This document shows, piece after piece, positions 27,867 to 36,994 of a DNA stretch of 64,000 nt. Position 1 is the first letter of the stretch. Each line of letters begins with the position of its first letter. The stretch covers positions 62,001-126,000 of the IMG/VR virus record IMGVR_UViG_3300029922_000017; one strand, written 5' to 3'. Source of the stretch: a virus. The notes beneath the pieces were generated by a model that saw only the letters and a program-made list of their open reading frames with translations, did not search any database and was not told the origin of the DNA. Made by a program: the position numbers and the translations under genes.

Positions 27867-29224
27867 ATCCAGGTCGTTCCGTTATAAACTGTAGTGTGGT
27901 GGGTGGTAAAGTTATATGCCAGCAGTCCTTCCTCTGGTGAACTGATAGTCGTGTGGTCTGGCAATTGATATCCATTGGAACTACGGGTAGTTCCAGCAAC
28001 ATCCAATTCATAATATGGTGTTGGAGTTCCCACTCCTAACTTATTAGGAACAGAGGCATTACCGTTTGTTAAACACCCTATTACAAGTCCACCGTAATTA
28101 AAATCATAGATACCACAGCTATACTCACCATTTACCAAAGGGTCGGTCACTAACCCAACGTGTTGCGTGGTGCTAATAACCTGAATAATGGCTTGAACCG
28201 AACTAACACTTTTAGCAACTATACCGCCATTTCCTAAAGAAGTATTAAAATAAGTATTGCCCCAGTAGTCACTTGAAATCCAATTTTGGCCACCATTATA
28301 GAATAAATTGCCAGTAAAATTAATGTCACCAGCAACATCCAAGGTATATTGTGGGTTACTTGTTCCAATACCTACATATCCACCACTGGAATTTAGATAT
28401 GAATTATTTCCATTAGTTCCAATGTAATAGGTTTCATTCTTGTCCGATATATTACCATTACTTTCTACTACAAAACCACCATTAGCCACAGAAACAAACA
28501 AATTACCAGTCTGAATCTGTAGGTTTGTATTACCATAGCCGTCATCTAGTTGAAGATAGTTGGCATTTACATAAGCACTATTACCTATTATACCACTAAC
28601 ATCCAAGTTATATTGTGGGTTATTTGTTCCAATACCTACATATCCACCATTGTTATTTAGATATGAGTTGTCACCATTTGCACCAATGTAATAATCATTT
28701 GAGCTATTACCAATATCTCCATTAACATCTAATGTGAACTGGGGATTGAATTGATTAATACCAACCAAACTCGCAGACAATAGGACATTACCTTGGATGC
28801 CACCAGTTTGGACATGGCCGCTGCCAGCATTTATATTTACATTTCCTCCATTGCCAAGGACTCCAACTCCACTGTTGAGGTTTAAATTGTTTCCAATTAT
28901 ATTCGTCGCAGCCGAAATGTTTAGGTCGGTTATATGGGGTGATGAAATATTGTTAACTGTAATATTTGAAATATAAGAATTGCTGCCGGTGACATAGGAT
29001 GCACTAATGGAGCTTGTTACTAGAGTTGGTGGAACATATCCAATTAAATAACTGGAGGTTACTGAATAGCTAGAACTAACTGCCACATTAGAACTTATTG
29101 CGTTTGACGCAGTAACATTTAAAAGTGACACTATACTACCAGTTCCGTTAGTAATAGTATTATCAGAATTTAGACTTACGACCGTTTGAAATGATTGGCT
29201 TACTGGTTGATTGAATAGGTTCAT
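27863..29224 (-). CDS. Tail fibre protein with repeats
   Basis: 453 residues, Asn/Gly/Ser-rich and beta-helical in character. A unit YIG.NG.NSYLN..GGYVGIGT followed by NPQY.LDV.G occurs at least three times (about residues 180-220, 270-310, and a partial copy near 400), as in long phage fibres. The end (GLLAYNFTTHHTTVYNGTTW) is the usual fibre-tip form. It should bind the host surface. Followed by a short baseplate-type neighbour. Confidence 0.8.
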   Translation of the reverse strand: MNLFNQPVSQSFQTVVSLNSDNTITNGTGSIVSLLNVTASNAISSNVAVSSSYSVTSSYLIGYVPPTLVTSSISASYVTGSNSYISNITVNNISSPHITDLNISAATNIIGNNLNLNSGVGVLGNGGNVNINAGSGHVQTGGIQGNVLLSASLVGINQFNPQFTLDVNGDIGNSSNDYYIGANGDNSYLNNNGGYVGIGTNNPQYNLDVSGIIGNSAYVNANYLQLDDGYGNTNLQIQTGNLFVSVANGGFVVESNGNISDKNETYYIGTNGNNSYLNSSGGYVGIGTSNPQYTLDVAGDINFTGNLFYNGGQNWISSDYWGNTYFNTSLGNGGIVAKSVSSVQAIIQVISTTQHVGLVTDPLVNGEYSCGIYDFNYGGLVIGCLTNGNASVPNKLGVGTPTPYYELDVAGTTRSSNGYQLPDHTTISSPEEGLLAYNFTTHHTTVYNGTTWI

Positions 29225-29230
29225 AATATA

Positions 29231-29419
29231 TTATAGGGAGTTCCATGGTAATGAAATAGTATTCCACGTCTGAGAAATGTTATTCCAAAACGTAGATGGG
29301 TCGACTGGAGTTGGTGGAATAAATTCACCTCCACCGCCAATATCACCACAAAAATCATCATCAGTAACAATATTAACCTGAAATTTCTTTCCGTTTATTA
29401 TATGTATTACTTGACGCAT
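29231..29419 (-). CDS. Small tail-associated protein
   Basis: 62 residues. MRQVIHIINGKKFQVNIVTD, a Gly/Pro linker and a repeat WNNISQTWNTISLPWNSL. Six nt upstream of the fibre gene, so probably a tail or fibre-attachment component. Confidence 0.6.
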   Translation of the reverse strand: MRQVIHIINGKKFQVNIVTDDDFCGDIGGGGEFIPPTPVDPSTFWNNISQTWNTISLPWNSL

Positions 29420-29507
29420 AGATGATACTTATAAATATAAAAAAATATTGATTATTACTAAAATTGTTTATATTTATATAAGAAGATTAACAACCAAACA
29501 CCAATTT

Positions 29508-29798
29508 ATGATAACACCAACAAGCGGCTCAATCACCACAACTCCACAAACATTTGATGGCATCTGGCTCTCAAATATTCAAATCAATGCCCCAACACCA
29601 GTCGGCAAGATTTCGGCTAATATAAGAGCCATACCGTTTAATAGTGCGTCTGGCTCCTTAGCACCAATTAATTATGCTAAGAATATATTCATTCCTGATA
29701 TTATGACACTGGCCGCAAGTAGTTCACTAGCAGCAAATGCCATGGGAGCCATGTTCAATTTTATACAGGACTACGTTGTGAGTAAATCTATATTTTAA
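29508..29798 (+). CDS. Probable structural protein
   Basis: 96 residues from ATG 29508 (MITPTSGSITTTPQTFDGIW), Thr/Ser/Ala-rich with an Ala-rich helix near the end. Divergent from the tail genes. Composition suggests a virion or fibre component. Confidence 0.55.
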   Translation: MITPTSGSITTTPQTFDGIWLSNIQINAPTPVGKISANIRAIPFNSASGSLAPINYAKNIFIPDIMTLAASSSLAANAMGAMFNFIQDYVVSKSIF

Positions 29799-29812
29799 TA
29801 ATTGGAAGATAA

Positions 29813-29855
29813 GCAACAAAAAACCCACCTGATTTGGTGGGTTTTTTGTTGCTTA
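29813..29855. terminator. Bidirectional terminator
   Basis: AACCCACC-TGATT-GGTGGGTT flanked by an A-run on the left and a T-run on the right, with outer GCAACAAAA/TTTTGTTGC. It can stop plus gene 29508-29798 and minus gene 29853-29987. Confidence 0.9.
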
Positions 29856-29987
29856 ATAATTAAATTTACTTGTCTGGCTTGGTTTAGACCAGAGATAATT
29901 TGAAGTGTCTTTTGTCCATCCATTAGCAATTAGATACTTCTCCATGGCTGCAACGGCGACATTAAATAATTCAGTGTTGGTATTCAT
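29853..29987 (-). CDS. 44-residue protein
   Basis: MNTNTELFNVAVAAMEKYLI, then a Trp/Lys-rich end. It overlaps 29971-30156 by 17 nt and ends at the bidirectional terminator. Confidence 0.5.
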   Translation of the reverse strand: MNTNTELFNVAVAAMEKYLIANGWTKDTSNYLWSKPSQTSKFNY

Positions 29988-30156
29988 ATTTTGAAAGGGG
30001 TGTAGATTTTCCACTATATTTCCATACTATTTTTCGAGGGTGGTCTCGATATACGTTTCTTTTAGATGCCACCGCCATTTCAACGGCGGCACGAAACCCT
30101 TGGTCATTGTCAGGAAACAAAAACTCGGCGGCGTGAACAGTTACTAAATATTTCAT
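29971..30156 (-). CDS. Small hypothetical protein
   Basis: 61 residues, MKYLVTVHAAEFLFPDNDQG, alpha/beta and basic at the end. TTGACA-16-TACACT ends 6 nt before the ATG. Confidence 0.6.
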   Translation of the reverse strand: MKYLVTVHAAEFLFPDNDQGFRAAVEMAVASKRNVYRDHPRKIVWKYSGKSTPLSKYEYQH

Positions 30157-30186
30157 AGTTGGAGTGTATCTATTTTAAATTAAATG

Positions 30187-30249
30187 TCAATGATTTTCTT
30201 TTACATCTACTTTCGTCAATACTTCATACGTCGCAGGATTGACGTGCAT
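30187..30249 (-). CDS. Possible 20-residue peptide
   Basis: MHVNPATYEVLTKVDVKENH between the RNA ligase stop and the next promoter; its TGA is in the next TTGACA. The frame is open upstream, so it may also be a remnant. Confidence 0.3.
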   Translation of the reverse strand: MHVNPATYEVLTKVDVKENH

Positions 30250-30262
30250 TGCGACAAATCTA

Positions 30263-31360
30263 TCACTTTTTTGTAACCTGATAAAGTAATTTCATCAACT
30301 GATTTCTATCTAAAGACTTTCCATCAAGCAAGGTAAACACCATACCGGAACGATTGTTATTTTCCCCACCATAGCTAGATATGATACGCTGTGCCTGTTC
30401 ACGGCGAGTTGGTAAGGTTTTAATAGAATCAATAAAATTATTCATTCCATTGACAATTTTTAATACGTCTTTATACCCATCTATAATCGTTGATATAAAT
30501 CCCCGGACCATGGTAAAGCACTCGTAATCAAATTTTTGAACCAATTGAGTCTCAAACTCTTGATATGATGGCATACCGAATTCAAAAAATAATTCAACGG
30601 TATTTTCAAAGGTGGCTTCCGACTTAAAACGATGAAGTTTTAAATATTGAAATGCTTTGGATTTATGTATAAATTGGTCTTTACTAGAATAAATACAAAC
30701 TCCCTCCCGGTTCTCCCACTTCTCAACATTAAAAACTAGGTCAGTAATGTCATTAAAAGTATAGGTTTCGGGACGTAACAATCCTAAATTTTTAGCAATT
30801 AAATCTAAATCAGATTGCGTCCAATAGGAGTAATCGGAATGATTGACAATACCAATTAAAGTAAATTTTGGGATGTCGCCATACGATAACACAATCCTAT
30901 TGAGTGGGGAGGTCCACTCAAAGATATAAGACCTATCCCAAGTAGGAGTAGTATTCATATCTATTTTAGGAAGTATTTCCGATTTAAATATCTCTATTTC
31001 ATGCCCATTTAATTCCATGTTAGTAGCATCTACTGAACCACGGGTGCGAATTATATAATTATCTTTATAAGAAGTTACAGACAATAATGACCCGTCAAGT
31101 TTTTCAACCACTGTGCAACCTTTCAACGAAGACGGCGGCGGAAATATATCGGGCTTTTCTCCCAGATTTGTAAATTTTTTAAATCCGGCAGAAATTAATT
31201 CCCCATTATGATTCCATAAAGAAGACCGATAAATTACATTATCTTTGGTCCAAACAGCACCAATCTGTTTCGGATTTACAAGATAACACAATTCGCCGTT
31301 AATTATGTGTTCGTTGCAATAAAATTGTTCTCGGTCTATTTGAGAGATGTCGATTTTCAT
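30263..31360 (-). CDS. RNA ligase, T4 Rnl1-like
   Basis: 365 residues. ATP-dependent ligase motif I is VVEKLDGS with Lys87 as the AMP-accepting residue. RTRGS (motif Ia), FEW (III), EGVCIY (IV) and HKSKAFQYLKL (V) follow in order. T4 Rnl1 repairs host tRNAs cut by anticodon nucleases; with a second ligase at 63126 and phage tRNAs present, a tRNA-repair role is likely. TTGACT-16-TACACT ends 7 nt before the ATG. Confidence 0.85.
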   Translation of the reverse strand: MKIDISQIDREQFYCNEHIINGELCYLVNPKQIGAVWTKDNVIYRSSLWNHNGELISAGFKKFTNLGEKPDIFPPPSSLKGCTVVEKLDGSLLSVTSYKDNYIIRTRGSVDATNMELNGHEIEIFKSEILPKIDMNTTPTWDRSYIFEWTSPLNRIVLSYGDIPKFTLIGIVNHSDYSYWTQSDLDLIAKNLGLLRPETYTFNDITDLVFNVEKWENREGVCIYSSKDQFIHKSKAFQYLKLHRFKSEATFENTVELFFEFGMPSYQEFETQLVQKFDYECFTMVRGFISTIIDGYKDVLKIVNGMNNFIDSIKTLPTRREQAQRIISSYGGENNNRSGMVFTLLDGKSLDRNQLMKLLYQVTKK

Positions 31361-31406
31361 TTGATAGAGTGTATCAAATTATAGATGAAAGTCAAGATGT
31401 TATTTG

Positions 31407-31901
31407 TTAACGAGTATTAGTCCAACGTGAAACCCGTTTAAGTCTGCCAGTTTTTGGGTCAAGTTCTCGTCTAATATCTTTGAAATAATTCAAATAATGA
31501 ATTGGATTTTTATGACTGCTCCACGTTTTAATGAATTTCATAGCATCTGTTTGGCGTTCAAAAAAGAGTGAAAAAGAAACGCCGGACTTGCAATTATATT
31601 CATCCGTTCCAACTGCCCATCCCTGTTTATGCCCATCCCGCTCATGTATTCTATCTTTAATGTTATCGGTAAGCCATTGCATCACTTCCGGTTTTAGCCG
31701 TTGAGTATCATATTCTCTAAGACGCAATGCAGTTTCTCCATCTAACTCAACTTCATCAATTAGATTAAGCCAATCAGGTTCGTGGTCGTCATAATAACTT
31801 TTACCTATAGGAACCATATCAATAGATACAATCACCCGACAATTATATTGACCACCCCAATTAGAATCTGAACACCAACAATGATTAATTAAAACATTCA
31901 T
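31407..31901 (-). CDS. Hypothetical protein
   Basis: 164 residues, MNVLINHCWCSDSNWGGQYN, Trp/His-rich. A central ERDGHKQGWAVG and an FFERQTDAMKF segment are followed by a basic end (RLKRVSRWTNTR). Operon neighbour of the RNA ligase. Unrecognised. Confidence 0.65.
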   Translation of the reverse strand: MNVLINHCWCSDSNWGGQYNCRVIVSIDMVPIGKSYYDDHEPDWLNLIDEVELDGETALRLREYDTQRLKPEVMQWLTDNIKDRIHERDGHKQGWAVGTDEYNCKSGVSFSLFFERQTDAMKFIKTWSSHKNPIHYLNYFKDIRRELDPKTGRLKRVSRWTNTR

Positions 31902-31904
31902 AAA

Positions 31905-32120
31905 TTAAGAAAATTGGGATAGAAATTCATTTACGGAACTTTTATCTAAATCAAAGAATTTATCTTCATCTTCAACCCAAAAATAATTTCCATCACATTT
32001 AATCCCAATAGGAGTCCTATGATGATTTCTAAGTCCTAAACGTTTATTCTCCTTTACAATTTCAACATATCCAGAAACGTCTATAAACTTTCCTTTAACT
32101 GTTTTAATTTTAGTAATCAT
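31905..32120 (-). CDS. Small hypothetical protein
   Basis: 71 residues, MITKIKTVKGKFIDVSGYVE. Starts 6 nt after TTGACA-16-TATAGT; its -35 contains the stop of 32151-32336. Three nt before 31901. Confidence 0.6.
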   Translation of the reverse strand: MITKIKTVKGKFIDVSGYVEIVKENKRLGLRNHHRTPIGIKCDGNYFWVEDEDKFFDLDKSSVNEFLSQFS

Positions 32121-32150
32121 ATTTCAACTATATCTAAATTTTATTATTTG

Positions 32151-32336
32151 TCAAGCGGGTAATGTGGAAATATAAGTCCAAACGTCTCTATCCGTATTAT
32201 ACCAGCACAAATCTCTCCATTTCGAGGTATATTTAGCAGTATTATAAGGTCTCCGAACACTTAATTTAGCATCTTGAGGGAATTTTCGACTTGGAATATA
32301 CGTCCATTCTTCATCATTAAATATAAGTTTATTCAT
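32151..32336 (-). CDS. Small hypothetical protein
   Basis: 61 residues, MNKLIFNDEEWTYIPSRKFP, Trp-rich and basic. Three nt after 32340-32549. Confidence 0.6.
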   Translation of the reverse strand: MNKLIFNDEEWTYIPSRKFPQDAKLSVRRPYNTAKYTSKWRDLCWYNTDRDVWTYISTLPA

Positions 32337-32339
32337 ATT

Positions 32340-32549
32340 TTATGTCTGAACTAGATTTGTTAGGTTGTAATAATGACAATACGGACAAAATAATGCAATT
32401 TTATTGCCTCTATTGGTTATCGTAACATATTGACGAGTATTAAATAATCCCTCACAATTCCCACAGATTGCCGTTAATTTTGGATTTCCCCATGAACATA
32501 TACTCCAACCCGATACGCTAATCGCATTTGTATATTTCTCAATTTTCAT
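32340..32549 (-). CDS. Zinc-ribbon protein
   Basis: 69 residues with CGNCE and CPYCH, a four-cysteine ribbon, after an N-terminal AISVSGWSICSWG segment. In operon with 32553. Confidence 0.65.
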   Translation of the reverse strand: MKIEKYTNAISVSGWSICSWGNPKLTAICGNCEGLFNTRQYVTITNRGNKIALFCPYCHYYNLTNLVQT

Positions 32550-32552
32550 ATG

Positions 32553-32876
32553 CTAATTCAATTTCTTAGTTAGCCAACCTTGTTTAGTATTTCTATAGAT
32601 AAAATGACCAAATCTAAGTCTCCATTGACGAATTGGGATAAAATTGTTGATATGTTTATTAATTCGGAATAATAGCGGCTTACGCTGAAAATCTTTAATT
32701 TTACTTTCAATATTCCGGCATTTAAAACAGATTAATGTATTGTCATCATCCAAGACTGCCCAATGTGATAATCGTTTAGGATTGCAATTGTTCTGAACAA
32801 CTAGTTTACATTCACACCGAGAACAATGTTTATTAATCTGGAATAGTTGTTTCTTTAAATCAAATTTGATACTCAT
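32553..32876 (-). CDS. Zinc-ribbon protein
   Basis: 107 residues, MSIKFDLKKQLFQINKHCSR. CSRCECK and CFKCRN give a zinc ribbon, and a basic C-terminus (RQWRLRFGHFIYRNTKQG) follows. ATG 32876 is chosen because TTGACT-16-TATACT lies 10 nt upstream. Confidence 0.65.
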   Translation of the reverse strand: MSIKFDLKKQLFQINKHCSRCECKLVVQNNCNPKRLSHWAVLDDDNTLICFKCRNIESKIKDFQRKPLLFRINKHINNFIPIRQWRLRFGHFIYRNTKQGWLTKKLN

Positions 32877-32910
32877 GTTGTAAAGAAGTATATTGATTAT
32901 CAATCAGGAG

Positions 32911-33084
32911 TCAACTAGTTTCTCGAATTTCTTTCATGCTGCCCAAAATTTTATTGGCAAATGCTTCCAATTCATCGGCATCTCTAAATTTAATAATGGT
33001 GTTATCACCTATAAATACCAAGAGGCATTCTTCATAAACATCCCCATCAGAATCATGTAAATTTTTAGAAAATGAATATTCCAT
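32911..33084 (-). CDS. 57-residue protein
   Basis: MEYSFSKNLHDSDGDVYEEC then a beta-strand and long helix (ADELEAFANKILGSMK). Its TGA lies in the TTGACT of the next promoter. Confidence 0.6.
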   Translation of the reverse strand: MEYSFSKNLHDSDGDVYEECLLVFIGDNTIIKFRDADELEAFANKILGSMKEIRETS

Positions 33085-33103
33085 ACTATTCTTTTTTTAT
33101 TTC

Positions 33104-33544
33104 TTATATTCCAGAGTATATCGATACTTCTTCGTTCAATTTTCGCCTATCTTCTTTCATTTCATCTAATAATCTAAATCTATAGGCGGCAAATCCACAT
33201 TCAAGACCGGTATCAGCCCTTTTACAACTATATCCAACTAATTCTAGAGTTTGGCAGATGCCTTGTAAGGTTGGTCCAGATGTATTGAAGCCCTTAATTA
33301 CATATACTTTTCCGACCACTGGCCAATGTGGATATACATCATAAAAGTCTCTAGAACCCATCTTTTCAGTTCTTGATGGCTCAATGCAAACAACTTTATC
33401 TCCACTAAAATCATTTCCAATTGAAAATATATGACAATATCCTAATCCATCATAATACGAATTGCACCGATAACAATAATAAACATTTCGATTGGTTAGC
33501 ACAAATATAAACAAAAGTATCAATGAAACGGTTATTATAATCAT
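33104..33544 (-). CDS. Membrane-anchored Cys-rich protein
   Basis: 146 residues. N-terminal transmembrane helix (IIITVSLILLFIFVL), then CYRCN and four more cysteines, and a Pro/Gly-rich DVYPHWPVVGKVY region. The soluble part is probably zinc-bound or disulfide-bonded. Follows the macro-domain gene by 3 nt. Confidence 0.6.
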   Translation of the reverse strand: MIIITVSLILLFIFVLTNRNVYYCYRCNSYYDGLGYCHIFSIGNDFSGDKVVCIEPSRTEKMGSRDFYDVYPHWPVVGKVYVIKGFNTSGPTLQGICQTLELVGYSCKRADTGLECGFAAYRFRLLDEMKEDRRKLNEEVSIYSGI

Positions 33545-33547
33545 AAG

Positions 33548-34063
33548 TTAATTACCATACCAGTGAACATCATCCACTGATGGATTATTAATAGTTACTG
33601 GCTTAGTTGGGTCATAATTACAGATATAAACATCAATTCCACTATTTTCAAATACTACTTCAATCATTTTTTCAATGATTGAATAGTTTGCTCCACCCAA
33701 GGCAGAGCCTATAAACTTTGGTAAAGCGCACGATTTTAATCCAAGTGTTACCATATTGTTTTTGATTGCCTCCAATCCAATATAGAAGGCTTCATAGTTC
33801 GTCTGTCTTTCAAAGACACCAACGTTAAATTGCCCATAGAGATTGTATATATAACGACCATCTTTTTTGGACTGTGCAACACTATATGTTCCTAATTTTT
33901 TAGGGTCTGATTTAGCTGTTTTTAAATCTGCGTCATATGCTTCGGGGTAATTTCGTCTCATAATACCCGCAAGTCCTCCCCAACAACCAGTTAAGCAATT
34001 ACAGGAATGTATATATGCATCACATTCCTGTTTAAACATATCTATATCAATATTAGTAATCAT
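33548..34063 (-). CDS. Macro-domain protein (ADP-ribose binding)
   Basis: 171 residues, nearly the whole protein being one macro domain. Features: CNCLTGCWGGLAGIM in the ligand loop, YNLYGQ, and CALPKFIGSALGGANY for the second loop. Family members bind ADP-ribose, and several remove it from proteins, nucleic acids or 1''-phosphates made during tRNA processing. The RNA ligase nearby makes RNA-repair or anti-ADP-ribosylation defence roles plausible. ATGA overlap with the preceding gene. Confidence 0.8.
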   Translation of the reverse strand: MITNIDIDMFKQECDAYIHSCNCLTGCWGGLAGIMRRNYPEAYDADLKTAKSDPKKLGTYSVAQSKKDGRYIYNLYGQFNVGVFERQTNYEAFYIGLEAIKNNMVTLGLKSCALPKFIGSALGGANYSIIEKMIEVVFENSGIDVYICNYDPTKPVTINNPSVDDVHWYGN

Positions 34064-34221
34064 AATTTAAATTTTTTGGCTTGTTCAACGGCATTTTCAT
34101 ATCCATAATCAATACAAAATTTCCTATTGGCACGTTCCAATTTAACGACTGCTTCAACTATATCAAATAGTTGTTGGTTAAATAGTTTAAATAATAGCCA
34201 GTTTTTAATTTTACTTTTCAT
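34060..34221 (-). CDS. 53-residue helical protein
   Basis: MKSKIKNWLLFKLFNQQLFD, amphipathic helices. Overlaps 34211-34384 by 11 nt at its start and the macro-domain ATG as ATGA at its end, so it is tightly coupled. Confidence 0.55.
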   Translation of the reverse strand: MKSKIKNWLLFKLFNQQLFDIVEAVVKLERANRKFCIDYGYENAVEQAKKFKL

Positions 34222-34384
34222 AGTTTTTAATATCATCTTCCCACAATTGAAATTGTGATTTGGTTTTTAATTCTTCAATTCTGACCAGCCCGTTGGGATA
34301 ATAAAATTTAACTATTCCTTTACGAGTAAGCTTTCCATCCTTAAATGTAATTTTATCCTTCGGTTTAAATTTTTGCAACTTCAT
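34211..34384 (-). CDS. 57-residue basic beta protein
   Basis: MKLQKFKPKDKITFKDGKLT, short SH3-like beta strands, then a helix. Five nt after 34389-34733. Function unknown. Confidence 0.55.
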   Translation of the reverse strand: MKLQKFKPKDKITFKDGKLTRKGIVKFYYPNGLVRIEELKTKSQFQLWEDDIKNYEK

Positions 34385-34388
34385 AAGG

Positions 34389-34733
34389 TTATTCCTTTAC
34401 CATTGCTTTTCCATATAAGGTTTTAGGTGCTTCGGAAAAATATTTAAACAGAGCAGGGCATAACCATCCTTGCATATCATAAACCGAGCAATAATACCAA
34501 TTACCGCCATGTTCCTCATGAAGCCACGTCAATTTAATATCATAGGTTGGAAATGGAGTTGCGGCAAACAGAAGATTGAAACCTTTGCTGGCATTTGGAA
34601 TATCCTTAACTAACCGGTCAATGATAGTATCAATACCAGCAACAAATGGCTCTTTACAGAGACCAACATTGGCATCATTAAACACCCACATTCCATTATG
34701 TTTATAAGGAGAAATTAGTCCAATAGCATTCAT
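34389..34733 (-). CDS. DUF6717-like protein
   Basis: 114 residues. The opening (IGLISPYKHNGMWVFNDANV), PFVAGIDTIIDRLV, FNLLFAATPFP and GGNWYYCSVYDMQGWLCPAL match the order of the DUF6717 family as I remember it. That family is widespread in bacteria and phages and has no known activity. Confidence 0.65.
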   Translation of the reverse strand: MNAIGLISPYKHNGMWVFNDANVGLCKEPFVAGIDTIIDRLVKDIPNASKGFNLLFAATPFPTYDIKLTWLHEEHGGNWYYCSVYDMQGWLCPALFKYFSEAPKTLYGKAMVKE

Positions 34734-34735
34734 GT

Positions 34736-34925
34736 TTATTTTTTAGGAAAAAATTTATCAGCTTTCAATAATTTGATATTTTTCTTAGATTCGGTTATCA
34801 TTTGTTTAATTTCGGAGCGACTACAACAATCATTAAATAGACCCCCTCTTTACTGCTTCCAATACAGATTGTTCCTGTCGAATACATTCTGCATTATAAG
34901 CCTTGCGTGAAATCTTGATATTCAT
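34736..34925 (-). pseudogene. Small gene with +1 frameshift in a G-run
   Basis: The ATG at 34925 is 7 nt after TTGACA-16-TATACT. Frame 1 gives MNIKISRKAYNAECIRQEQS...VKRG and stops at 34833. Removing one G from the run of five (ccccc 34842-34846 on plus) joins it to LFNDCCSRSEIKQMITESKK and a stop 2 nt before the next ATG, a natural operon end. It resembles the indel at 76-80. Confidence 0.55.
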
Positions 34926-34965
34926 GTTTAGGAGTATATCGGAAATAAATTAAATGTCAAGTCAT

Positions 34966-35559
34966 TTAAATTTCATAGCACTGGTCGATTTTTAATCCAA
35001 TATGTCTTACTCCATTATGGATAATATCATGCCATTTATGATGATGTCCTGAAATTACCAATTCCGGCTTCCGAATACTAATCATCTCATCAAGTAACAG
35101 CCGAGTAAATGATTTATCATATATCAACTTATAACCTTCGGCAATATATTGCGGACAATCATGCGCCAATAATATTTTAGCATTACTAAACTTCCACCCC
35201 TCAATACATCGCAATGAGTCGGCATATGAAATTTCTTCATATTCCCACCAGTCAACCCCGACAATTCTTGTGTCTTTATCACGACTATCAGCCCCTCCAA
35301 CAAAAAATACATTTGAATTAAATTCTCCAAATTCTCCAAGATAACTAGGCAATTTAACTGCTTCTTTTTTGTCGTCGTGGTTGCCGCAAAAAAATTTAAA
35401 ATTTACAGGCAAACATTCTTGGAGAAATTTAGTCGGCATAAGCCCAACCCCAAAATCTCCAATCTGAATGATGGTTTTAGAAGGATTGTCATTTGCAAGT
35501 TTAATGCAATGATTGAGGTTGCAATGCACGTCTCCCAAAATTATTAAGCTCTCTGACAT
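34966..35559 (-). CDS. Metallophosphoesterase
   Basis: 197 residues, calcineurin-like. GDVH, GDFG, CGNHD, LAHDCP and SGHHH supply the full two-metal site. Related phage enzymes hydrolyse phosphodiesters or nucleotides; the substrate is not evident. TTGACT-16-TATTAT ends 6 nt before the ATG. A second, different family member is at 58648. Confidence 0.85.
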   Translation of the reverse strand: MSESLIILGDVHCNLNHCIKLANDNPSKTIIQIGDFGVGLMPTKFLQECLPVNFKFFCGNHDDKKEAVKLPSYLGEFGEFNSNVFFVGGADSRDKDTRIVGVDWWEYEEISYADSLRCIEGWKFSNAKILLAHDCPQYIAEGYKLIYDKSFTRLLLDEMISIRKPELVISGHHHKWHDIIHNGVRHIGLKIDQCYEI

Positions 35560-35608
35560 CTTGATATAATATCAAATTATAAACAAAAGTCAACTATTTT
35601 CTGCGTAA

Positions 35609-36991
35609 CTATCCAATAGCGTTATTTTGCATATCCCAAAATTTCTGAAGAGCAATATTCCCACATCTGGCCTGAAATTGAGCAGGAGTCTCACCTTCAC
35701 CATCTTCCACGGTTTTATCAATAAGTTCTGGGCAATCTGACATAATGAAATTAGCCAATATAAGACGCTGTTCTTTAGCCATATTACCTAGTTCAATAAT
35801 CCTATCTATTCTTCCGGGCCGGGACGAAACTCCGGTCTTTGTATTTGGTAGTCCAATTGCTTCATCTATATGTTTAATATTATTGGTTGTAATCATTAAT
35901 AATACTCCATCTGCCTGTTTCACGCCACTGATACAATTCAGTAAGCAATCAAACGTCAAATGAGTAGAATTAGCGGAACTTGCACCTACATATTCCCTAC
36001 CATGAAATATATTATCAATATCTTCTATTAATACGATGCACGGAGTATTGGACAATATCCTATCGTCCCATGCGCTACATAATTCTTCATTAGTCATCCC
36101 GTTTAGGTCTATGCAAAAAATAGGTAAATTATAAGTCATTCCAATTGCTTTAACTAAAGTGGATTTACCACCTCCCGGCTTTCCAGCAAGAAGAATTCCT
36201 GTGCGATGTGGTATAGACCTACTACGAAACCACTGCTCGTTTTTCATCCAGCAATCAATATACTTAATTGAGTCATGAACTTCTTTTGGGAATGGATATC
36301 CAGTAAACGGAGTCTGACCTTCTTCGGGCTGTGCGATTAAATCTTTCAAATCCCACTTTAATAATCTAAATACTCCCTGCGATACTAATTCAATAATTTC
36401 GCCGTTGCTTCTGACAGGAGATGTGGCGTGGTCGGTTGGTTCGTTCTGTGATTTCTGATTATATTCAGTCTTCGTATCAACATGACCAATTCTTACAATC
36501 TTAAACCGGTCTTTTCTCTGTATTTTATTGTCGGGGTTTAACTCTTTGACATTTTTTGTAGTTTTATTATGATATTCAATTGCCGACACAATAAATCCTT
36601 CAATATCGAACCATCCACGGATGGCTCTTAACTTTACATTATCCAGACTAGTGCTTGATATCAGCGCATATCTTCCCTTATATTTTACAATCCCAATATT
36701 GTTACCATCCAAGGTTTGAAACCCAACTATTTCATTATTCCGATTGGGATGCACATATGAATTAATACCGGCATATTTCTTTATACCAAATGGAGATTTC
36801 ATCTTATTCTTCATTGAATATGAAATGACTGCAAAAGACGCATGTTTGTTAATGTCGGTATCACTTATGATAATACTACTAACATATCTAAATCCAGATT
36901 TTACATAGTTCCAACCAGCCGTCGCCAATGCAAATATACTTGCACCCCCAACTATTCCAGCAGTTCCCAACGTAGCCGTAGTTAATTCCAT
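35609..36991 (-). CDS. BCS1-like membrane-anchored AAA+ ATPase
   Basis: 460 residues. N-terminal hydrophobic segment (GTAGIVGGASIFALATAG), a BCS1-type middle domain to about residue 255, Walker A GKPGGGKST (270-278), Walker B CIVLIEDID, TFDCLLNCISGV, a sensor TTNN and SSRPGRIDR as arginine finger region. BCS1 proteins translocate folded proteins across mitochondrial membranes; bacterial and phage relatives have mostly unknown substrates. First gene of an operon reaching the CxxC protein at 36995 upstream. Confidence 0.8.
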   Translation of the reverse strand: MELTTATLGTAGIVGGASIFALATAGWNYVKSGFRYVSSIIISDTDINKHASFAVISYSMKNKMKSPFGIKKYAGINSYVHPNRNNEIVGFQTLDGNNIGIVKYKGRYALISSTSLDNVKLRAIRGWFDIEGFIVSAIEYHNKTTKNVKELNPDNKIQRKDRFKIVRIGHVDTKTEYNQKSQNEPTDHATSPVRSNGEIIELVSQGVFRLLKWDLKDLIAQPEEGQTPFTGYPFPKEVHDSIKYIDCWMKNEQWFRSRSIPHRTGILLAGKPGGGKSTLVKAIGMTYNLPIFCIDLNGMTNEELCSAWDDRILSNTPCIVLIEDIDNIFHGREYVGASSANSTHLTFDCLLNCISGVKQADGVLLMITTNNIKHIDEAIGLPNTKTGVSSRPGRIDRIIELGNMAKEQRLILANFIMSDCPELIDKTVEDGEGETPAQFQARCGNIALQKFWDMQNNAIG

Positions 36992-36994
36992 AAT

